Source: Desulfovibrio piger ATCC 29098
Lineage (GTDB): Bacteria > Desulfobacterota > Desulfovibrionia > Desulfovibrionales > Desulfovibrionaceae
Assembly: GCF_000156375.1 (NCBI RefSeq)
Contig: NZ_DS996360.1
Span: 58,240-95,505 of the forward strand
Direction: 5' to 3'
DNA length: 37,266 bases
The translations under genes were made by a program, and so were the position numbers. Under the pieces are notes generated by a model. That model saw only the letters and a list, made by a program, of their open reading frames with translations. It did not search any database and had not been told where the DNA came from. How positions within the stretch are numbered: the stretch's first letter is position 1; every line of letters starts with the position of its first letter. Below are positions 8,699 through 16,439 of the stretch, piece by piece.

Positions 8699-8731
8699 GT
8701 GTAAAGATGCGCCGCGTTTTGGAGGACCTTC

Positions 8732-8932
8732 ATGCCCAAAACCTGCTTTGGGTCGGGAAAAGGCATTTTTATCAGTGGGTTATCCCGAATGTTTTCCTTT
8801 GCGGGGCCGGGAGTTGATTTGATAAAAATATTATATTCCAAATGGTTAGCGTGGCATATCTTTCGGTTTCGGCGGGGTGGCTTTTTTATGTCGATCCCGT
8901 GTCGCCCTGATCCCGGCCGTAAAAAGGCGTAA
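8732..8932 (+). CDS. Possible small protein, 66 residues
   Basis: A short open frame in the AT-rich spacer between aprB and the downstream gene. Its ATG has a good ribosome-binding site (TTGGAGG, seven bases away), which is why it is mentioned. The product would be basic with a hydrophobic middle (about residues 13-46). I recognise no family, and base composition here differs from the coding regions around it, so it may be chance or a remnant. Confidence 0.22.
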   Translation: MPKTCFGSGKGIFISGLSRMFSFAGPGVDLIKILYSKWLAWHIFRFRRGGFFMSIPCRPDPGRKKA

Positions 8933-9192
8933 AAGTTGAAACAATTATCCAATAAAATCAAATGCTTGATTATAACTAATTGAAAATATTGCATTTTATT
9001 GAAAAAGACGAAGAAGGCATCCGTCAGGCTGTCCTGGCGGGCCGTCAAAGCCCGTATGAGCTTGCACTCTCTTTCACATGATACCGGAAAAGCCCCGTCC
9101 GGGGGCTTGCCAGTGACGCCGTTTCGGGATACAGCATCCCCCACAAATTCATAGAGCGACGCGCCGTCCGGCGGTCGAGAGGAGCATCCAGC
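8933..9192 (+). promoter_or_regulatory. AT-rich upstream region of the chorismate mutase fusion gene
   Basis: Holds the inverted repeat CAATAAAAT (8950-8958) / ATTTTATTG (8993-9001) with 34 bases between the arms, then two GC-rich hairpins in the likely leader (CCGTCAGG/CCTGGCGG near 9020 and AGCCCC/GGGGCT at 9091-9107). The second hairpin has TTTT only on the minus-strand side. No unambiguous -35/-10 pair could be chosen. The ribosome-binding site of the next gene (GAGAGGAG) is at its end. Confidence 0.45.
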
Positions 9193-11001
9193 ATGAACGA
9201 GCACCACGAATTCCGACCTGCCCAGAGGCCGGACAAACGCAGCGACCGCCCCGAAGGACGTTTCGAGGCCAGAACCGACGGCAAGCCCGAGCGTCCGCGC
9301 CGCAGCCTGCGCGAGACCGTCTGTGACATCGACCGCGATATCCTGCGCATGCTCATGCGCCGCCACAATCTCATCAAGCGCATGTACAATGCCAAGGGTT
9401 TCCTGGAGCCCGCGGAAGAAAAGAGCATCCGCGAGTCCTGGGAAGCCGCCGTTTCCCGCGTCAGCCGCGATCCGCGCCTGAGCGGCCGTTTCTTCACCCT
9501 GATGCAGGAAGTGGAATTCCTGCCCCGTCCCGGTGAAGACGGCGAAGCCCAGCGCCCCGCCTTCAATCTTGCCCCCGCCGACATGCCCGTGCGCCTGTCC
9601 ATGCCCGCCCCGCGCTCCTGCCGCCTGACCCGGGCCTGGGCCACGCTGGCCGCCTGCACCGGCCAGGCCGTGCGCATCGCCCCCGCCCTGATGAACGATC
9701 CCGTGGTGGATTGCGTCAAGCTGCTCAACCAGCTGGGCGCCCATGCCAACCGTGACGACGGTGCCGTGCATGTGGCCGCCGGCGCGCCCCTGGGCACCCC
9801 GGACAAGGTGCTGCATGTGGGCGACAGCTCCTGGAACTTCTATCTGGCCCTGGGCCACTACCTGGGCCGTCCTTCGCGCACCAAGTTCACCGGCGGCGCG
9901 GCCCTCAAGCTGGCCGACCTCAGCGCCACCCGCCGCTTCCTGCCCCTCATGGGCGCGCGTCTGGTGCATGTGGTGCCCAAGTCCGACGGCTTCCCGGTGC
10001 GCATCGAATGCTCCGGCGTGCTGCCCGGCAAGGTGGTCTTCCCCGCCGATGCCCCGGTGGAACTGGTCGAAGGCATCATGCTGGCCGCTCCTTCCTACGA
10101 GCACCCCATCACCCTGGATCTTTCCGCCATGCCCGAGCGTGCGCTGGCCTTTGCCCGCATCCTGCCCGTGCTGACGGCTGCCGGCGCCGACGTGCGCCGC
10201 GAAGGGGACGTGCTCCACTTCCAGCCCTGCACCCTGAGCATCCCCTCCGAACCCACCCTGCCCGTGGAACCGGAACTGGCCGTGTTCCTGATGGGCCTCG
10301 CCCCCGCTCTGGGCGGTGAAGTGCGCCTGGAAGGCCAGTGGCCCACCTGGCCCGGCACCGAAGCTGGCCTGGACCTGCTGCGCCAGACCGGCGCCAAGGT
10401 GGAATGCTCGACCACCGAGATCCTGGCCCGCAGCCTGAAGCCGCTGGCCGAACTGCCCGCCGCCTTTGCCCTGCCCGAAGGCCTGCCCGCCTCCTGGCGT
10501 CCGCTGGCCGTGGCCCTGAGCACCATGACGGCCCTGCGCGGCGGCCGTGCCGTGCTGCCCGCCGGTCTGGAAGCCGAAGAGAACGTGGTGGAAAGCTACC
10601 TGCACGCCGCCGGTCTGGCCCTGGATGCCGAAGGCTGCTTGGTGGCCTGGAAGCCCGGTGACGACATGGAAGAAGTCGAAGAGCAGGACGAAGAAGGCCG
10701 CCCTGTGCGCAAGCCCCGTCCCGCCCTGCAGGCCCGAGGCTGGAACGCTCCCGACGCCCCCTGGGCCGTGGCCCTGGCCCTGGCGGCCTGTGCCCGCGGC
10801 AAGCAGGAAGGCTTCAAGCTGGGCAATCCCGGCGTGCTGACCGAGCTCTATCCGCCTTTCTGGGTGCTGTACAACAACCTGCCCGAACCGCACATGACGC
10901 GTGAGAACAAGGAAGTGCCCGCCGAGCCGGTGAAGAGCCGCCGCCGCGTCATCACCAGCGCCGTGGCCGTGCCGCCTCCGCTGGAAGACGAAGATTACTA
11001 G
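9193..11001 (+). CDS. Chorismate mutase fused to a degenerate EPSP-synthase-like domain
   Basis: 602 residues. After a charged, probably disordered N-terminus (1-35) comes an AroQ-type chorismate mutase helix bundle (about 36-108), with DIDRDILRMLMRR, then NAKG with the expected Lys (K68), and PAEEKSIRE. Residues 130-570 follow the pattern of 3-phosphoshikimate 1-carboxyvinyltransferase (EPSPS). The usual PGSKS-x-SNR start reads PAPRSCRLTR (138-147), so the substrate-binding Lys is replaced by Arg, and the usual GNSGT motif reads GDSSW (210-214). An acidic insertion lies near residue 490 and a basic tail ends the protein. The mutase half may be active, but EPSPS activity looks doubtful. It stands alone on the plus strand, away from any aromatic-pathway genes. 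It could instead be a regulator or a scaffold for aromatic biosynthesis. The family calls are by eye. Confidence 0.75.
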   Translation: MNEHHEFRPAQRPDKRSDRPEGRFEARTDGKPERPRRSLRETVCDIDRDILRMLMRRHNLIKRMYNAKGFLEPAEEKSIRESWEAAVSRVSRDPRLSGRFFTLMQEVEFLPRPGEDGEAQRPAFNLAPADMPVRLSMPAPRSCRLTRAWATLAACTGQAVRIAPALMNDPVVDCVKLLNQLGAHANRDDGAVHVAAGAPLGTPDKVLHVGDSSWNFYLALGHYLGRPSRTKFTGGAALKLADLSATRRFLPLMGARLVHVVPKSDGFPVRIECSGVLPGKVVFPADAPVELVEGIMLAAPSYEHPITLDLSAMPERALAFARILPVLTAAGADVRREGDVLHFQPCTLSIPSEPTLPVEPELAVFLMGLAPALGGEVRLEGQWPTWPGTEAGLDLLRQTGAKVECSTTEILARSLKPLAELPAAFALPEGLPASWRPLAVALSTMTALRGGRAVLPAGLEAEENVVESYLHAAGLALDAEGCLVAWKPGDDMEEVEEQDEEGRPVRKPRPALQARGWNAPDAPWAVALALAACARGKQEGFKLGNPGVLTELYPPFWVLYNNLPEPHMTRENKEVPAEPVKSRRRVITSAVAVPPPLEDEDY

Positions 11002-11070
11002 GACCGGGCAGCTCCCGCCGCATGACCGGGCCTGATGGCCGGGCCGTGGCGGCTCCCCGATGAAGACGAA

Positions 11071-11107
11071 AAGGGCGTCCCTCCTTCGCGGATGGACGCC
11101 CTTTTTT
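11071..11107. terminator. Bidirectional terminator between convergent genes
   Basis: AAGGGCGTCC / GGACGCCCTT stem with a 13-base loop, followed on the plus strand by six T residues. On the minus strand the same stem is followed by TTTTCG. It serves the chorismate mutase fusion gene on one side and ybaK on the other. Confidence 0.9.
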
Positions 11108-11165
11108 ATTTGCGGGAAGCGGCGGTCGGATTCTCCTGTCCGGCCCTGTCTGCGGGATGCTCCCG

Positions 11166-11642
11166 TCAGGCCAGCTCTTCCGGGAGCTTGCAAAGGTCGA
11201 CCCACTGTCCGCCGGTGACGGCGGCCAGCTCTTCCGGGGTCAGCTGCACGGCGTTGTTGGGCGCACCGGCGGCAGGATAGACCACGTCATAGCGCTTGAG
11301 GCTCTCGTCCAGGAACACGCGTACCCCTTCCGGCAGGGCAAAGGGGCAGACCCCGCCCTGGGGATGGCCGGTGAGGCGCTCCACGTCCTCCACGGGGATG
11401 AAGCGGGCCTTTTCGTGGAAAAGATCCTTGAACTTGCGGTTGTCCAGACGGGCCAGGCCCATGGCCACCACCAGCACGGGACCGGTGGAGGTGAGGATGG
11501 ACAGCGTTTTGGCGATACGGCCCGCCTCGCAGTGCAGGGCTTCGGCCGCCAGCGCCACGGTGGCGCTGGAGACGGTGAACTCGCGGTAGCGGTCGCCCAG
11601 ACCGTGGGCGGCCAGTTGGGCCCTGACGGCTTCGGTGCGCAT
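11166..11642 (-). CDS. ybaK: YbaK/ProX-type aminoacyl-tRNA deacylase
   Basis: 158-residue single-domain member of the YbaK/EbsC family, related to the editing domain of prolyl-tRNA synthetase. Such proteins hydrolyse mischarged tRNAs (for example Cys-tRNA-Pro) in the cytoplasm. The typical stretch GRIAKTLSI (about 41-49) contains the family's catalytic Lys, and the later GGVCPFALP (96-104) matches the conserved GG-x-PP-like segment. Length is normal. A weak GGAG site precedes the ATG. Which mischarged tRNA it edits cannot be told from sequence. Confidence 0.9.
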   Translation of the reverse strand: MRTEAVRAQLAAHGLGDRYREFTVSSATVALAAEALHCEAGRIAKTLSILTSTGPVLVVAMGLARLDNRKFKDLFHEKARFIPVEDVERLTGHPQGGVCPFALPEGVRVFLDESLKRYDVVYPAAGAPNNAVQLTPEELAAVTGGQWVDLCKLPEELA

Positions 11643-11735
11643 GGCTGGATGCTCCTTGGCTGAAACATGCTCCGTTGTTGCCGGTGAGGGGCGGCATGCC
11701 GGAGGCGTATCTCCCGTTTGGCGGGGATGGGAAAA

Positions 11736-11756
11736 GGGGCCTGCCGGGCAGGCCCC
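11736..11756 (-). terminator. Terminator after the PfkB kinase gene
   Basis: A 10-bp GC palindrome (GGGGCCTGCC / GGCAGGCCCC with one base between) ten bases after the stop codon, followed on the minus strand by only four T residues. Probably a moderate terminator that separates the kinase gene from ybaK. Confidence 0.6.
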
Positions 11757-11765
11757 TCCGTAGAT

Positions 11766-12713
11766 CTACAGGGTGATGGGCATGGGGCCGAAGCTGGCCT
11801 CGTAGCGCTTGCGGAACTCGTCCTTGCTGAAGTGGTGTTCCTGCGTGCCCAGCTGTTCGATGGCGTAGCAGGCGCTCACAGCGCCCAGCTTGGCGGCTTC
11901 GGGCATCTCCAGGCCGCAGACCAGGCCCTTGAGCAGGCCCGCGCGGTGGGAATCGCCCGCGCCGGTGGGATCCTTGACGCCGTCGCAGGGGATGGCGGGC
12001 ACGTGCACGTCCACGCCCTGGGCATTGCGGATGCGCTGGCCGTCACCGCCCAGCGTGGTCACCAGCCAGCCGGTCATGGCCACCAGTTCCTCCTCGCTCT
12101 TGCCCGTCTTTTTGCAGACCATGCCCAGTTCGTAATCGTTGGTCACGCAGGCATAGGAACCGCGGATGGCGTCGCAGAGATCGTCGCCCGAAAGTACGGG
12201 CAGCTGCTGGCCGGGGTCGAAGATGTAACGCACGCCCTTTTCACGGAAGAAACCGGGCAGGCGGCGCATGTCGTCCACGCTGCCGGGGGAGACGATGGCC
12301 CAGTCCTTGGCGGGGTCGAGGTTGGGGAAGGTGTAGGTGGCGGGCTGGCTCATGGCGCCGGGGTAGAAGCCCGTGATCTGGTTGTTGTTCTGGTCCGTGG
12401 TGATGTAGCACAGGGCCGTGAACACGTCGGAATCGCGCCGGATGCCTTCCAGCGACAGGCCCAGCTTTTCCCAGGCCGCCGCGTAACCGGTGAAGTCGCG
12501 GCCGGCGGCGGAGACCACGATGGGCTTTTCGCCCAGCAGGGCCAGGGTGTAGGCGATGTTGCCCGCACAGCCGCCGCGGCGTTCGTCCATGCTGTCCACC
12601 ATGAAGCTGACGCTCAGCATGTGCAGTTTGTCCATGAGCACATGGTCCTGCAGATTGCCGCCAAAGGTCATGATGCGGTCAAAAGCCAGGGAACCGGAAA
12701 CATAAATGGCCAT
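11766..12713 (-). CDS. PfkB-family carbohydrate or nucleoside kinase
   Basis: 315 residues, ribokinase/PfkB fold. Signature 1 appears as GGCAGNIAYTLALLG (about 48-62) and signature 2 as DPTGAGDSHRAG with the catalytic Asp of GAGD near residue 252. The opening YVSGSLAFDRIM is like bacterial and archaeal adenosine or nucleoside kinases, so a nucleoside such as adenosine is a plausible substrate, but a sugar cannot be ruled out. Start at MAIYVSG, 10 bases after the cutA stop; the open frame continues upstream inside cutA and was rejected. It forms a two-gene unit with cutA. Confidence 0.88.
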   Translation of the reverse strand: MAIYVSGSLAFDRIMTFGGNLQDHVLMDKLHMLSVSFMVDSMDERRGGCAGNIAYTLALLGEKPIVVSAAGRDFTGYAAAWEKLGLSLEGIRRDSDVFTALCYITTDQNNNQITGFYPGAMSQPATYTFPNLDPAKDWAIVSPGSVDDMRRLPGFFREKGVRYIFDPGQQLPVLSGDDLCDAIRGSYACVTNDYELGMVCKKTGKSEEELVAMTGWLVTTLGGDGQRIRNAQGVDVHVPAIPCDGVKDPTGAGDSHRAGLLKGLVCGLEMPEAAKLGAVSACYAIEQLGTQEHHFSKDEFRKRYEASFGPMPITL

Positions 12714-12723
12714 CTTCGTTCCT

Positions 12724-13056
12724 TTATTCGTTGGGCTGCCCTGCGGGCGAGCTGTTTTGGGCGATCCACTCCAGGAAGGGGGCGTTGCCCTTCTCCAGCG
12801 GCATGCCCACGATACAGGGCACTTCATAGGGATGGGCCGCCTCCACGGCGGCACGGAAATCTTCCCACGCCGCCCGGCTGACCTGGGCCAGCAGCAGGCA
12901 TTCGCGGCTCTCGCGGACCTTGCCTTTCCAGCGATAGACGGAAAGGGCTCCGGGCAGGATGTTCACCCCGGCGGCCAGCCGTCGTTCCACCACCAGATGG
13001 GCCAGGGTTCGGGCAGTCGCTCCGTCGGGCACAGTGACACAGGCAAGCAGGCTCAT
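12724..13056 (-). CDS. cutA: CutA divalent-cation tolerance protein
   Basis: 110 residues, the size of CutA1, a small ferredoxin-like-fold trimer linked to copper and divalent-metal tolerance. Conserved stretches are visible: the N-terminal TVPDGATARTLA, the VNILPGALSVYRWKGKV segment (about 32-48), and HPYEVPCI (about 81-88). The ATG follows GGAGG by four bases; the longer open frame upstream overlaps the divergent promoter region and was not used. Upstream gene of the cutA-kinase pair, divergent from nth with 113 bases between. No link between the two products is evident. Confidence 0.93.
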   Translation of the reverse strand: MSLLACVTVPDGATARTLAHLVVERRLAAGVNILPGALSVYRWKGKVRESRECLLLAQVSRAAWEDFRAAVEAAHPYEVPCIVGMPLEKGNAPFLEWIAQNSSPAGQPNE

Positions 13057-13169
13057 GGCGTCCTCCTGTTCGGGAAGTGGGAAAAGCGGACAGAAGATAC
13101 ACCAGCGGGCCGTAAAAACCAAGCGTGCCCCGCCTTGCTCCCCCTGTCTTCCTGTGGCATAGCAGGCCC

Positions 13170-13838
13170 ATGAGCGCAAAAAAATCCCTGCCGCGCGGTG
13201 CCCTGGCCCGCGCTGAAAAAGTCCTGGCGGCCCTTCAGGCCCGCTACCCCCGTCCCGCGACCCATCTTGAGGCCGACAACGCCTGGGAACTGCTGGTGGC
13301 CACGGTGCTGGCCGCCCAGTGCACCGACGCCCGCGTCAACACCGTGACCCCGGAGCTGTTCCGGCGCTGGCCCGGCCCGGCCGAACTGGCCCTGGCCACG
13401 CAGGAGGAGCTGGAAAGCGTCATCCGCTCCACGGGCTTCTATCACAGCAAGGCCCGCAACCTGCTGGGTGCGGCGCAGCGTGTGGTCTCCGTCTACGGCG
13501 GCGAGGTGCCGCCCCGTCTGGACGAGCTCATCACGCTGCCCGGCGTGGCCCGCAAAACGGCCAATGTGGTGCTGTTCGGCGCCTTCGGCATCAACGAGGG
13601 CCTGGCCGTGGATACTCACGTCAAACGTATCAGCTATCGTCTGGGCCTCACCGCCCATACCGATCCCGTGGACATCGAACAGGATCTGATGCGCCTTTTC
13701 CCCCGTGCCGAATGGGGCGACGTCAATCACCGCATGGTCTGGTTCGGCCGCGATGTCTGCCACGCCCGCAGCCCCCGCTGCACGGAATGCGAGATGGCCG
13801 ACTTCTGCCCCCGCCGCGAACCGCCCAAAAGCAAGTGA
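13170..13838 (+). CDS. nth: Endonuclease III, base-excision repair
   Basis: 222 residues. DNA glycosylase/AP lyase that removes oxidised pyrimidines. The helix-hairpin-helix with the catalytic Lys reads LPGVARKTANVV (about 125-136), the catalytic Asp is in VDTHVKR, and the C-terminal [4Fe-4S] loop C-x6-C-x2-C-x5-C is intact (CHARSPRCTECEMADFC). I chose ATG at MSAKKS because the family starts there; its ribosome-binding site is weak. Single gene, divergent from cutA. Confidence 0.95.
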   Translation: MSAKKSLPRGALARAEKVLAALQARYPRPATHLEADNAWELLVATVLAAQCTDARVNTVTPELFRRWPGPAELALATQEELESVIRSTGFYHSKARNLLGAAQRVVSVYGGEVPPRLDELITLPGVARKTANVVLFGAFGINEGLAVDTHVKRISYRLGLTAHTDPVDIEQDLMRLFPRAEWGDVNHRMVWFGRDVCHARSPRCTECEMADFCPRREPPKSK

Positions 13839-13860
13839 TCTTTGAGCGGAGAAGAAAAAA

Positions 13861-13939
13861 CGGGGGAAGGAGGGACCCTTGGCTAGCGCGCAAGGGGCCC
13901 TCCTTCCCCCGTACCCCCTTTCTCCCCCCAACGCGCTTT
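13861..13939 (+). repeat. 3'-end palindromic element, copy A
   Basis: Begins 22 bases after the nth stop. A long near-perfect hairpin (13860-13912) has the arm GGGGGAAGGAGGG matched by CCCTCCTTCCCCC and an inner stem CCCTTG/CAAGGG around GCTAGCGCG. A C-rich stretch follows, ending in CCCCAACGCGCTTT. Related copies lie at 14993-15057, 28910-28990 and 33205-33287, each just 3' of a gene and in the same sense relative to it. An A-run precedes the hairpin. Confidence 0.75.
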
Positions 13940-13963
13940 ATCAAGGCTTTTTCACCGTCGGAC

Positions 13964-13994
13964 ACGGCCCTTGCGGGGGCCGTGCTCTCTTTTT
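13964..13994 (+). terminator. Terminator downstream of nth
   Basis: ACGGCCC-ttgcgg-GGGCCGT stem followed by GCTCTC and five T residues on the plus strand. About 125 bases after the nth stop, beyond palindromic element copy A. The stretch from here to 14100 shows only a small CTCTC/GAGAG hairpin. Confidence 0.65.
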
Positions 13995-14100
13995 ATGCGT
14001 ATCAGCCGGTTCCGGTCCGCTGGGGAGTTTTTTCTCTCGGAGAGCCTTGGCCGTCCTGAGACGGACAGGGAAGGCGGTGCGCCCGGCTCCATGACAAAAG

Positions 14101-14132
14101 AACAGCCCGGCCTCCATGGAGGCCGGGCTGTT
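14101..14132. terminator. Terminator of the HD-hydrolase gene (32-bp perfect palindrome)
   Basis: A 16+16 base perfect palindrome (arm AACAGCCCGGCCTCCA) about 45 bases after the stop of the minus-strand HD gene, followed on that strand by TTCTTTTG. On the plus strand it is followed by TTTCG, so it may work both ways. Confidence 0.8.
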
Positions 14133-14176
14133 TCGTTGCAAGAAGGGGGATGTTCCCGGAGAGAGCCGGGACGGGC

Positions 14177-14806
14177 TCACTTGCGGTCGATCCACCATTT
14201 TTTGTCCACGCGGCCGTACCACCAGCGGTTGTGGTCCGTACGCAGGATGACCTCGCACAGGGCCTGGGCCTGCGGGCTGCGCAGGCGTTTGACCGCGCTT
14301 TCCAGCCAGTCGGCGGCAAATTTGTTGCCCTTGTCCAGCTCGGCCTTGAGGTTGCAGATCAGGTCCAGCTGGTCGGCGTCGTGGGCCAGTCGGGCTTCCA
14401 GGCTCCGGCGTTCCTGCAGTTCGTCCCAACCGTCGAGGATGTCCTGTTCCAGTCCGGTGCCGTCCACGGCATCCTGCAGGGCATCGCGGTCGCGGCAGGT
14501 GTCGTAGCGGTGGTTCACATAGTTGAAGTCGCCGGTACGGGCTTCATGCAGGTCGTGGAAAAGGCAGAGGAAGGTCACGCGGGCGGCATCGGCCCCCGCC
14601 AGTTTGGCCAGAGTGTAGCCGATGACGCTGGTACGGTAGGAATGCTCGGCCACGTTCTCGTTGCCGGAGCCCAGGAAGGCATAGCCGCTGCGCGGCGTGT
14701 GGCGCAGATGGCCCGCCTCGTGGAAAAAGTCCGTGATGCGTTCCAGTTGCCGTTCATCGGGCAGGCCCGCAGCGGGCGTGCTTTTGTTTGAGCTGTCCTG
14801 TGCCAT
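14177..14806 (-). CDS. HD-domain phosphohydrolase (YfbR/HDDC2-like)
   Basis: 209 residues. Metal-dependent HD hydrolase; closest known relatives in type are the 5'-deoxynucleotidases YfbR/HDDC2, which act on dNMPs, but the substrate here is not proven. Metal ligands are visible in order: His in ENVAEHSYR (about residue 54), the HD pair in LFHDLHEAR (about 82-83) and the late Asp in HDADQLDL (about 145). A C-terminal Trp-rich end (WWYGRVDKKWW) is unusual. Start at MAQDSS with an AAGGA site; the open frame upstream was rejected. Confidence 0.85.
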   Translation of the reverse strand: MAQDSSNKSTPAAGLPDERQLERITDFFHEAGHLRHTPRSGYAFLGSGNENVAEHSYRTSVIGYTLAKLAGADAARVTFLCLFHDLHEARTGDFNYVNHRYDTCRDRDALQDAVDGTGLEQDILDGWDELQERRSLEARLAHDADQLDLICNLKAELDKGNKFAADWLESAVKRLRSPQAQALCEVILRTDHNRWWYGRVDKKWWIDRK

Positions 14807-14921
14807 GTGTGTTTCCTTATGGATGGAGCGCGGCGCCCCCTCCGTTGCTGATTTGTGTGAAAACTGTCCGCGCGCCATCGTCCTCCCCTTTCCGTCTTTG
14901 CCCGACCGCTGGCAGGCGGTG

Positions 14922-14938
14922 TTTTTTTTGGGGGGGGG
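14922..14938. other. T8-G9 homopolymer junction
   Basis: Eight T followed by nine G, about 115 bases upstream of the HD gene start. On the plus strand the T-run is preceded by ACCGC-tggcag-GCGGT, a short stem that could act as a weak terminator. Such tracts slip easily in replication and in sequencing. Confidence 0.6.
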
Positions 14939-14992
14939 ACGGCCACCCAGGCAAGGCCAGGGCTTTTCCGGGCCTCGCCATCCTCCTGGGCG

Positions 14993-15057
14993 AAGCGCGT
15001 TGGGGGAGGGATGGGGGCGGGGGGAAGGCGCGAGCCAAGGGGGGGCCCTTCCCCCGG
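14993..15057 (-). repeat. 3'-end palindromic element, copy B
   Basis: Begins about 17 bases after the regulator stop on the minus strand. It reads CGGGGGAAGGG, then CCCTTGGCTCGCGCC, a C-rich tract, and ends in CCCCCAACGCGCTT, the same end sequence as copy A. The hairpin is shorter and less perfect than in copy A. Confidence 0.7.
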
Positions 15058-15074
15058 AAAATCCCTGCGCGCTC

Positions 15075-16439
15075 TTATTCCAGCCCGTATTTGCGCAATT
15101 TGTTGTGCAGGGTGGCGCGGGTGATGCCCAGGCGGCGGGCAGCCTCGCTCTTGTTGTCCTCGGTCTGGCGCAGGGTGTCCTCGATGGCGCGGCGTTCCAG
15201 GGCTTCCAGCGAGAGACCGGCCAGGGAGGCCTCGGCGGTCTCCGGTACCGGAGCGGCCTGTTCGGCGGCGCCGGTGATGCTGGCGGGCAGTTCCGGGCCG
15301 GTGATGAGGTCGCCGGTGCAAAGGATCACGGCGCGTTCCACGGCGTTCTGGAGCTCGCGCACGTTGCCGGGCCAGGAATAGCGGCGCAGCATGTCCAGGG
15401 CCTGCGGGGCGAAGCCCTTGACGTTCTTGCGGTTGCGGGCCGCGAATTTCTCCAGGAAGTGGGCCGCCAGCAGGGGGATGTCCTCGCTGCGTTCACGCAG
15501 GGCGGGCACCTCGATGCTGATGACGTTGAGGCGGAAGAACAGGTCCTCGCGGAAGCGCTTCTGTTCCACCTCTTCGCGCAGGTTGCGGTTGGTGGCGGCG
15601 ATGACGCGCACGTCCACGGTGATGGGCGAGTCCGAGCCCACGCGCTGCACCTCGCCCTGTTGCAGGGCGCGCAGCAGCTTGGCCTGGAGCGAAAGGGGCA
15701 TCTCGCCGATCTCGTCCAGGAAGAGGGTGCCGCCGTCGGCCTGCAGGAAGCGGCCCTCGCGGCGGCGGTCGGCGCCGGTGAAGGCCCCGCGCTCATGGCC
15801 GAACAGTTCGGATTCCAGCAGGTTCTCGGCCAGGGCGGCGCAGTTGACCGTGACCAGGGGCTTGTTGGCACGGGCGCTGGCGCCGTGGACGGCGCGGGCC
15901 ACCAGTTCCTTGCCGGTGCCGGATTCCCCGGTGATGAGCACCGTGGCCTCGGTGGGCGCCACGGTGGCGATGATCTCGCGCATGGCGCTGACGGCGGGGC
16001 TGCGGCCCAGGATCTCGGGCCCGGCGGCGGCCTCGCTGAGCTGGCGGCGCAGCTCGCGGTTCTCCACGCTCATGCGGGAATGGTCCACGGCCCGTTGCAG
16101 GGTCTCGCGCAGGGCGTCGAAGTCCAGCGGCTTGGTCAGATAATCATAGGCGCCCAGGCGCAGGGCATCCACGGCGGTCTCCACGGAGGAATAGGCCGTC
16201 ATCAGCACCACGGGCAGGGCCGGATTGTAGTCCAGGATGCCCCGCAGGGCATGGATGCCGTCCATGCGTCCCATGCGCACGTCGGTCAGCACCACGTCGT
16301 AGGGCTTGGCGCGCACGGCCTCCACGGCCAGGTCGCCGTCGGCCGCCTCGTCCACGCTGTAGCCCCAGGCCTGGAGCATCATGCGCAACATGCCGCGGTG
16401 GGCATCGTCGTCGTCAACCACGAGAATGCTGGTGTTCAC
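15075..16439 (-). CDS. NtrC-family sigma-54 response regulator (ZraR-type)
   Basis: 454 residues in three domains: a receiver (1-117, phosphorylated Asp D53 in LTDVRMG), an AAA+ sigma-54 activator domain (Walker A GESGTGKE 171-178, GAFTGA 218-223 that contacts sigma-54, Walker B LFLDEI 239-244), and a Fis-type helix-turn-helix at about 428-453 ([20 protein letters not shown]). It starts with GTG immediately after the TAG of the kinase gene, with GGGGGAGG upstream, so translation is probably coupled. The divergent ZraP/Spy-like genes, one with a sigma-54 promoter, are its likely targets. The ZraR assignment is from this context; the sequence alone shows an NtrC-type regulator. Confidence 0.95.
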   Translation of the reverse strand: MNTSILVVDDDDAHRGMLRMMLQAWGYSVDEAADGDLAVEAVRAKPYDVVLTDVRMGRMDGIHALRGILDYNPALPVVLMTAYSSVETAVDALRLGAYDYLTKPLDFDALRETLQRAVDHSRMSVENRELRRQLSEAAAGPEILGRSPAVSAMREIIATVAPTEATVLITGESGTGKELVARAVHGASARANKPLVTVNCAALAENLLESELFGHERGAFTGADRRREGRFLQADGGTLFLDEIGEMPLSLQAKLLRALQQGEVQRVGSDSPITVDVRVIAATNRNLREEVEQKRFREDLFFRLNVISIEVPALRERSEDIPLLAAHFLEKFAARNRKNVKGFAPQALDMLRRYSWPGNVRELQNAVERAVILCTGDLITGPELPASITGAAEQAAPVPETAEASLAGLSLEALERRAIEDTLRQTEDNKSEAARRLGITRATLHNKLRKYGLE

